Shown here piece by piece: positions 44,967 through 54,400 of a stretch of 56,203 bases of DNA. The notes under the pieces were generated by a model that searched no databases, was not told where the DNA came from, and saw only the letters and a list, made by a program, of their open reading frames with translations. The position numbers were made by a program, and so were the translations under genes. The first letter of the stretch is position 1, and the number at the start of each line of letters is the position of its first letter. Source of the DNA: Nemertoderma westbladi (Eukaryota > Xenacoelomorpha > Nemertodermatida > Nemertodermatidae); contig JAUCBJ010003042.1 of assembly GCA_032718475.1 (NCBI GenBank), forward strand, positions 1 through 56,203. The letters run 5' to 3'.

Positions 44967-45000
44967 CGCTTGCGGTACCGGCTAGCGGTACAGACCCGTT

Positions 45001-48000
45001 GCCGTTAGATTGTATTATGTAGCAGTGTAGGGTCTACTGCCTGACTACAGTATAGAACGATGTCCCGAACGCTGGAATCAGGGAATGAGGCAACTACCTC
45101 GTCGTTATACTGTTACTACTCTATCGTGCTATCAGTAGTCAGGTTTACAGGTCAGACATTTCATTAAGCAGCACAGTCAAGCTGTTACGGTATATGGCGC
45201 TGTATCCACATTATTAGTCATCATGCAGTATGCAATATTAGTCCGTTATGCAGTATGCAATATTAGTCCGTTATACTGTACGTAATATTAGTCCGTTGTG
45301 CAGCATGATATTTTAGATAAGGCATAATAACGCAGTGGTATTTAGGTAGGGAAATCAAAACGCCCATATATTTGAAACCATCCATTTTGTATAGTATGTA
45401 GCCCTACCTACGTAATTTTGTATTAGGTTATATGTAGATAGTTCCAGGGTAAGTTTATTCGGACCCTGGATTCAGTGCTTGCTGATATTAGCTTTAGTAG
45501 GGCTAGCATATAGGGACGCTGTCCTGGCCATTCAGCAGCCAGAGACGTGAACCATTACCATATATGGTAATAATTCGAGGAAGGGAAGCAAATAGGGCTA
45601 CAATCCGGCCTCCTTATTGGACTAGCTGCTTCCAGGTTGGTCTAGTGCTAGCACGGACTGGAGAGCCAATAAGAAAGCGATTGAGTCACCCTATTGCATC
45701 ACCCCATCCGGATCACCTATAAATTGGCGGTGTGCCGGTAGAACCTCAATCAACAACTCATCACTGTCACACCCTAGCACCTGTCTTGCTGTTTTTTCTT
45801 AATATTTTCTGCAATTTGCTAATTTGATTAATTTTCGTGAAATGATTTGCTAGTGCGATTACTTGCTTGTGTTTCTCAATAATTCCTTTGATTGCTGCTA
45901 ATTACAATTGAACTATGATTTCTACCTTTGATTAATGGTTCTATGTGATTCTTTCTGCGCAATAATCCTAAGGGATTCTGAGACTGTCAGACTTTGTGAT
46001 TTGCATGCGCCGCTACGGTAGCTATTAGCATCATGGAGAGCTAAGGTGCCAGTGGGCGGTGGGCGCATCGGGGGGTTGAGCGACTAGGAGAGAGCGGAGG
46101 ATTCAAAGCGAGCAACGCTGGCCAGGGTCACCGTTGCGGGCGGGTAACTTGCACTGCGGCACGCAGACCGATCGCCGGTACAGCAAATTAGGGGGCTGAT
46201 GATCCAGATTTTGTCTCTATTTGGTATTAGGGGGGCAGGAATTGGGTTAGTTAGGAGTCCTAGATGTACCTGGGAGAGGCCTGCGCGTATTAAAACGTTG
46301 AGTGTGGAGTACGAGTAGTGAATTGCACAATTGTAAACTGTGATTTCTAACGCTGATTGGTGTGTTATTGAAGTGTGCCTAAGATTACGAATGCTTAGAT
46401 AGGCGCTCTTTTCTTTTGATTGATTTCTATTTCTTAGTTACAATAATTAGTTATTGATTAGGTCAAAGTAATACGGCAATTTAGGCTATTACTATCGAAA
46501 CCTGTTGCGTGATAAATTAGAATTACGTATTCTGGAACTCTTAGTAATTAGTACGCTGTTAAATATTTGTGACTGTAATTAATTAGTAAAAAATTAAGAA
46601 TTAGTACGCAGCATAGCGGAGAGTAGCTAAGGTAAAAATTAGTGTACTGTAAACTATTCACGCTGAGCGGTTATTTGCATTAGCGGGCAATCAGCTAGAA
46701 CGCACTATTCGGTACGCACGATACGCTAGTAATTTTGCTGGCCTAAAGCCAGTCGCGGGCAGTTTTAGACCCGGGGTGGTATTATCCACGTAGAAACAGA
46801 TACTGTACCATTTTGATATTTTAAATATTCTCGCATTCACACATTACGTTAGGGAACCTCCAGTATTCGCGATTAGAAAGACGTAGATAATAGCGTGCTT
46901 TAATAAGTGATAGAATTAGGCGTAAGAATACTCTGAGTGCAAGGCCTCTCGCACTCGTCTTAAGTAAGCTTAGGGAGCCGACTCGGGTTTATTGTTTTGG
47001 TTATTCCCGCGTGGCTCATAGATTCGAACAGTTAGCTCTCTATCGAGTAATCGGTAGAGAAAGGAACAAGCGATTTTGCAGGAGTTGTGTAAAATTAGTA
47101 AAATATATTAGTGGACGGCAGATTAGCGCCATCTAACGGTAAGTAGCGGTTTTGTATTTAGCAACCCTTACAATTTAGTAATAGCACGCTCCTGATCCCC
47201 TTTACTTAACAGTAGAGCAGTCTTTGTGTCTTATTGGTTAGGCGGGAACTTATTAGGTTGGCAGAGAAGTATACCAGTATTTGTCTGTTCAACAGTTCTG
47301 CTGTTAGTATAGAGGTCGCGGTTGTTTATCAGTAATACGCGTATTGCTTTGCTGTACTGCGTACAGTAAGGCAGATAGAGTATTCTTAGGCTGTTAGTTT
47401 AGATTACTGTATTCACTGGTTGCGTACGATAGTACAGTAGTACATTAGGCTGATTGCTGTTACTGCGTACGGTAGAAGGGACATTTGTTTTGCCGTACCA
47501 CACACAGTATCATTAGGCTGTTAGGTTGGTGTACTGTTTTACTTACTGTACTGCATACAGTGGATGTACGGTAGTGCGTTTTGCTAATTGCGAATACAGC
47601 AGTTCCTTAGGCCTTAGGGCAAACAGTAATTAGTAAGTTTTTTGAAAATTATTAGCTAGGTTTGCGAGAATTCAGTTTTCGGTCAAAATTATTTTGTAAA
47701 AATTCTAGAGTTTTGTACCGGTATGTTAGGTAACCGCTTAGTTATTTTATACCATCTGGAGATACATGGCAAGACGGAACTTCTGAGTTTGGGGTTCGTG
47801 TGGGTCTGCGGGTTCGGTTTGCAATCAGCGAAGGGCCTGAATCTTTGGACGCGGACGTGGAATCTCACAGCAAACAAGGTTAGTTGTTCTGTTGGCACCA
47901 GTGTGTTTGTGGAAGCAGTAAAAAATTATCGGTTGTTTAACTGCGAAGCTGAACTCAATTTATTAGTTAGGATATTTAGGTTTAGCCGGCCATGGTTTTT

Positions 48001-48425
48001 TGAATCGCTCAAGTTAGAGAGAGAGTTAGAGAGAGTCGCAACCCGAAGATGTAGCCACGCGCTAGTGGATACATATAATATTTGAAATTAAAATTACGTT
48101 GATTAGAGCTATATATATATAGAATTAGAAATATTCGGGCGGCAAGTATATTTTGAATATTTTGTATTAGATTCAGAGTTATTTTGTGCTATACCGGTAT
48201 TTAATATTATATAGTAGCTATATAATAATATTTTTGTTTAAATATTGTGCTAGTATTTGCTATAACTATATACCCCATTAAATTCACAATATTGCATTGC
48301 GAATTTATTTTGACATTTGGACCAACTGATTATTTGACAAATAATTTGACCGTATTTCGGTTAAATTATAATTATATCTCGAACTTTTGCGAGATATTTT
48401 GCCGGAAGGCAAACGTTATTAGACT
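45001..48425 (+). other. Probable CR1-like 5' UTR, then 5' LTR/leader of second BEL/Pao element
   Basis: No coding signal. A short tandem array (about 45215-45312, unit gtccgttatgcagtatgcaa) has four copies. A TATA box TATAAA at 45718-45723 is followed about 25-35 bp later by a CA-rich initiator-like stretch, so this may be the LTR promoter. Degenerate ctgtactgcgtacagtag repeats lie at 47280-47600. LTR limits cannot be set because the partner LTR is outside the window. Confidence 0.45.
45718..45723 (+). promoter_or_regulatory. TATA box, candidate LTR promoter
   Basis: TATAAA in a locally GC-rich context about 2.7 kb before the BEL/Pao coding frame; transcription would start near 45745-45755. 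Assigning it to the LTR is inference. Confidence 0.35.
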
Positions 48426-51400
48426 ATGAGTGTCTCAGACAAAGAGGCACTAGAGGACAGCTACGAGACGGTGGCTGGACCGCCGACTGACGATAGCGTC
48501 AATATTACTGTTGACGACAATGCCGACTATGACGACGCAGCGAGCGACGCTGACGTAAGTGAACAGGAGGACGAGACAGTGACTAGTGAGGAAGAACAAC
48601 TACCTCAGGTAATAGTATTAGGATCCCCTACCGCTACTGTAAGGAAGGACTGTACGGCAGCCCGGACAGAGGTGAGTGATAGGGAGAGTAGTGTAGCAGA
48701 AGCGAGAGCCCAGAGCCCGGTTTCCAGACCTGTGGGTATGGTAAGTGCCGTGGTCCCGACGGCTGTAAGGAGTACCCGTAGTTCCCGAAATAATCCTTCA
48801 AGTCCACCGAGCGTAAGTCAGGTAAGTGATAGAGAACTTGACATTGCGATAAAGAAGAAACTTCGCGCGCACGCCGGACATATAACCCGGACGGCGGACA
48901 AGGTAAGGAAGATGTTAGCTGACTCAGCGAACATCGGGAGGGTAGAGTTAGTAGAGGTTAGAAGAGGATATAACTCAGCGTTATTCAAGCAGACGGAGGA
49001 GCTTGCAGTCCTAGCGAAGAAGGCAGTAGAGTCTCAGTCGAGCGACGTAGCAACGAGGATTTACGACAGGGTTTTAGCAGCCTTGTTGGAGCACCGCGAG
49101 TTATCGGAGCGATTCCGACGAGTTAGGACGGAGAACTGGCTGCTATGGGCATCACAAGCGCAGGCGACTCAGGTGAGTGACGCAGAGTTGAGAGACTTAG
49201 TGGAGCGAGAAGAGACGCAGGATAAAGAGGAGCGCCGTTATCAGAGGGAAGTTACTAGCTGGCTGATGCAGAATGGAGTGGTGGTACCAGGTCAGGTGCT
49301 ACCGACGACGGAGAACATCCAACAGAGGACGTTGACTCCACCCGATGATGCATCTAGAGACAGCGGCGATTCCCAGGTTAGTCACGCGCGAGGTAAGGTA
49401 ATATGTGCTAGATCCCTTGTTTCGCACAACTCGGCGGAGGAGAGAAGACGCCGACTGGACGAACAGCAGGCGGAAGTTTTGCGTGCATCGGAAGCACGGA
49501 AGGAAGCCGAGCGGGAACGGGAGCGAACACGTAAGTTAGACGCAAAGTTGCGAGAGTTGGAAGAGAAAGGTAAGCGCGAGCAAGCGGAACGCGAACGCAA
49601 GGAACGCGAACTCCAGCTCGAACGCGAACAGAAGGAACGCGAACTCCAGCTCGAACGCGAACAGAAGGAACGCGAACTCCAGCTCGAACGCGAGCGCAAG
49701 GAGCGCGAACTTGAGCGCGAGAGGGAGCGACGGGCGTTGTATGAAGAGAAGGCGCGTGTGGAAGAAGAGGGCGCAGCGAGACGAGCAAGGGAGGAAGAAG
49801 AACGTAAACTGGCGCAGTTGGAAAGTGCGAGATTAAGTTTAGAGAGCGAAGAACGGACTAGGAAGGCGAACGAAATCGCCGAGAAGGGGATGCGAATGAT
49901 CGAAGAATGTGGGGCGAGTGTAGGGACAGAGTTACGAGAACTGTTCGCACTGCAGAAGGCCGAACAGGAAGCGAGAACTCCGACTATACGCGAGTCGACG
50001 ACGACCAGAATTCCTATACCCGGTCCAGCTATTACGAGTACACGGATCGCTAAACCGTTCTCTACATATCGCACGCCAGTTGGTATTAGTGCTTCACCCA
50101 TCGCGCAGAATCCACGTCATCAGAACATCGCACCACTACACACCGAACACGACGATGAAGAGTTTAGAGAAACTCCGACGGGACGAGTACTTGGCGAACC
50201 GAACCCGCGGGTTTGGAATACGCGGACGGAGCGCCGACCCAGTTCGACGGAGAACTTCCGGGTTAAACCGGAAGAGGGATCATATGAGAGACAGCGGATT
50301 ACTCAGATAGAGCCGACTATACAACAGAATCCTAGCCAGGAATTTATTACGAGGGATGAGTTAAGTGCTAGTTTAGCGCAAGCTATATCGCCGCACATCC
50401 AACCTATAACGGACATGCTTAGCAACCTACGGTTAAAGGAAGCAGCCCAGGTAAGAAGTAATTCTAATCCCAGCAGGCCTGAGTTAGATAAAGTCCAGCC
50501 TAGTCAACGAGTACGCATATCGGAGGAGACTATACCACATAGACCTCAGGTAAGGACGCCTGTCCCGAATATCCATAACCCCAATTTCGAAAATTCGGCA
50601 GAGAAATTTATTGAGGATGCTTGGATCAGGGCCTCGGCGCGCAAACCATCGCGAGCGCTAAGGACTGACACCGAGTCAAGCGATGAAGAGGAAGACATGA
50701 GACGTCAGAAGTCCCGAAACTATAAGGAAAGAAGGACCGACGCGGAGCAGGTAAGTTGGAACCACCGGGAAAGGACCAGACTTAACAACCCTGCGGAACT
50801 AAACCATTTGTTAACCCGGAACGACGCAACCCTTAGGGACATAGGTAAGTTTGCTGCTAGGCAAGGACTGCCGACGCAACAACCCCAGAAGTTTATGGGC
50901 AACCACAAGCACTGGAGGACCTTTAAAACCTATGTCGACGAGCAGCTAACCAACAGCACCTTTACTCCCAACGAGAAGTTCAACTATTTGCTTCAGATGC
51001 TCCATCGAGAACCTAGAGCCATTGCTGATAACTTCGTCGGCAATGAACGGGCATTCGAGTTAGCGATGAAGACACTTAGTGACATCTACGGGAATAAAAC
51101 CAAGATGGCGCAGTCGATAGTGGAAGACTTGGGTAAGGGCGGAAGGATTACAACTCCGTTAGAGCTGTTGAACTTAGCGAACGCTATTTCGAACGCATTG
51201 GACATCTTGAGGACGGTGAATCTACCTCATCATGGTGATCACGCCGAAGTTTTGAAAAGCGTAATAAGACGTTTAAACATGCGTTACCGACAGAAATGGC
51301 GCAAATTAGAAAATAAGTTGGAGGGTCAAGGTAAGGTGTTGACACTTCAGCATATTCATGACATGATAGCCACAGACGCAGTAGCAGAGATGAAATCAAA

Positions 51401-54400
51401 CTTCTCAGAAGAGAATATGAGAGAGTCTAAACCTGTTACCGGTAAGTCTATGGTAAGTTTTGACGATGACAGGACCACTGTGACTTATAACTCAGTAGAC
51501 AGATATAATTCGAGTACCCCAGCCTTTAGATCAGACTCGCGAGTATGGTCAGGTGAGCGGTTAGATAGACCTAGGTTAAAGCAACAGGAGTTGCCGGATG
51601 GATTTGTAGGTTGCCAATACTGTTTACTAAAGGAGGTAAGATCTGACGACCATAAGTTAGATAGTTGCAGACGGTTCAAAGAATTAAATTCGGAACAGAG
51701 AAGAGTTCAAGTGCGGACGTTGGACACCTGTTGGGCATGTCTTGCGCCAGGTCATGTACGGCGGCAGTGCCCGAACAGCAAGGACGGATGCATGGAATGC
51801 GGCAGACTACATCACAAGTTGCTACATGCGGATTTCCATACCCCAACGGACCGTTACTTACAGCGAAATCCTCAAAGGAAGGGGAGCAAAGAACCCGTAT
51901 CGATAAGGAGGAATACGTACACTGGCATCCAGGACGATGGTTACCAACCAGGTTCGTCGGACGAGGATGGCGAGTCGAGCGCGAGAGAAGTGACCTGCCA
52001 AGGTTTCACCGCGGATAGTTCATCGACCAGCGCGCGGACGTATTTATCATCGGCCACATCGGAAATATTTAGCGTGATTCCGGTGAAACTTACCGGAGAT
52101 AAGGGATCGAAGAGAATATATGTGATGTTGGACACTGCGTCCACATTATCTTATATCGACGAGGAAGTGGCGAGAGCTGTTTCTAGCTTCCAGGACGCCG
52201 AGGAGATCCAAATAGAGTTGAAGTCTATGCACGGGGTAGGAGACCTCAAGGGACACAGAATTTCGGTAGAACTTGATTCCCTACTTCCGAGAGACCAACA
52301 CACTCGACAAGAACGGAAAGCTTTGCCATTAGACGGATTCAAGTGTCTAGCTATGAAGGGATTCGGCAGGCAGTTAGGTAAGGTGCCGCCGATGAGTCCC
52401 ATAGCACAGGAGTATTTTGACAAGCTCAGGATACCCAGACATCAGGTAGGTTATAGGAATGTTTCTATGTTGATTGGTGCAGAACAGCTGATCGCACACC
52501 AAATATGGGAAACGAGACCAGCTGAGCCGCATGTCAATGGACCACATGCCCATAGGACTCTATTAGGTTGGTATACACGAGTACCCATGTCTTATGAGTT
52601 TACAGGTGGCGACAAGCCAATGAACAGATACGATGAATTACAGCCTATAATTCAACCACCGTTAGTAGAACCACCAGACATAGACGAGTTTAGGAGAACC
52701 TGTATTGACCACTATAGTGACTTTAGCGAGTCGGACGAGGAGTTGATTCCCGATAATGTTAGGTTGTCGGAACCACTTCATAACGACCGGACAGATAGTG
52801 AACCCGAGGACTACTGTTATCAGACCCGTGGGTCTGGTTCAGCGGCCCACGCTACCTATTTGACTAACGTTTTGACTTATACAGACATAGTGGAGGGTCA
52901 AGTGGCTAAATATCGAGACCTAGACATTTTCCAATACAGTGAGGAGGAATTACAGAAGGAATTGATACGCCAGGACCTTGAGACAGGAGCCAGAACCGTC
53001 GAATGGCTGGATAGGGACGCAATGGAACCCGGTGGATATGACCTAGCCATGTCTACTGATGAAAAACGGTCGCTGGAGATGATGGAAGACACCATACGTC
53101 TGCTACCGACTGGACATTTTGAAGTTGGAATGTTGTGGCGTCGACAACCACCTAAGTTGGAGAACAACTACAGCTTAGCCTTGAAAAGATTAAACGGAGT
53201 AAGGGCTCGGTTGTTGAAGAATCCAGGCATTAGGGAGAAGTATTGCGCCCAGATCAACAACTATTTCGCCAAGGGATTTGCTGGGAAGGTAGAGGACCCT
53301 GACTTAGTGACAGACCAGACTTATTACCTTCCACACCACTATGTGACTCACCCTGACAAGCCAGACAAGGTCCGAGTAGTCAACGACTGCGCAGCAGTCT
53401 ATAGAGGTATGTCCCTGAATTCAGAGTTGATGGATGGTCCCAACCTGAACAATTATTTGATTGGAATACTGTTGCGTTTTAGACAGCGGCGATTCGCATT
53501 TACTTGTGACATCGAGGCGATGTTCCACCAGGTAAGAGCCTGTAAGGCGGACCAGGATAGCCTTCGCTTTCTCTGGTATGAGAATGAAGACTTATCCGGC
53601 CCAGTGGTTACATACCAGATGTACGTTAGGATATTTGGCGCCCGCGATAGTCCAAATGGCACGCTGTTTGTTCTAAAGAAAACGGCAACAGCCCAGATTG
53701 GTAAGTACCCAGTAGAGGTTATCGAGTCCATCTTGAGAAACTTCTACATGGACGACGGATTGGTGTCCAAGGACACGGCGGAACAAGCCATAGAAGTGGC
53801 TCACGGCCTGCAAGAGTGCTTGGCTACAGGGGGATTTCCTCTGACCAAGTTCACTACTAATTCGGAGGCCCTATTAGAGTCGTTCCCGGTAAAAGATCGC
53901 GGGAGCGGAGACATAGAATTGGGGGTAGAACCAATCCCCATGGCGCGAGTACTGGGACTCGCTTGGAATCCGAACTCAGATAAGTTCCAGGTAAGAGTTA
54001 GATTTGAGCCCAGTAGCCCAGACAAAGTTTTGACTAAGAGGATTTGCTTATCGACATTGAGTAGACTATTTGACCCGATGAACTTTATCAGTCCGGTTAT
54101 ATTACAGGCACGAGCGTGCATGAGGAAAATTTGGTTGTCCGACTTAGAGTGGGACGAACCAATATCTCCTATACATGCAAAGCAGTGGAGGGAGTGGGAA
54201 GCCGAGTTACATCTATTGAAAAACATAGACGTACCCCGATCCTACTTTCCGAATCAGCTGGTATTTCCAGCTGATCTCGAACTCCATTTATTTAGTGACG
54301 CAAGTGACACCGGCTTTGGTATGGTAGCCTACCTTCGCCGAGAGGTAAGTCAGGACAAGTTTGAGACGGCCTTTGTGACTTCTAGATCAAAGACAATGCC

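Larger units (their letters stand above)
24346..45000 (-). mobile_element. CR1/L2-type non-LTR retrotransposon hosting three insertions
   Basis: Minus-strand order: 5' region (about 45000 and above, limit unknown), ORF1 (44966-44154), a spacer with a minisatellite, ORF2 (about 43200 to 24893), the 3' UTR, and a tail of ACTGAA repeats plus AAAT repeats at about 24346-24390. ORF2 is split by a BEL/Pao element (25415-37154), a foldback (38391-39104) and a TA-flanked transposon (39161-41684). Without the insertions and their duplicate target sites the element is about 5.7 kb, a normal full length for this group. Group assignment rests on the ORF1 type, the Cys-rich finger before the endonuclease, the RT motifs and the short-repeat 3' tail. 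Confidence 0.85.

Noticed and set aside
49382-50101. Long Ser/Arg-rich open frame on the minus strand
   Set aside because: It is the antisense of the Glu/Arg coiled-coil part of the BEL/Pao Gag; its low-complexity composition follows from the repeats on the other strand.
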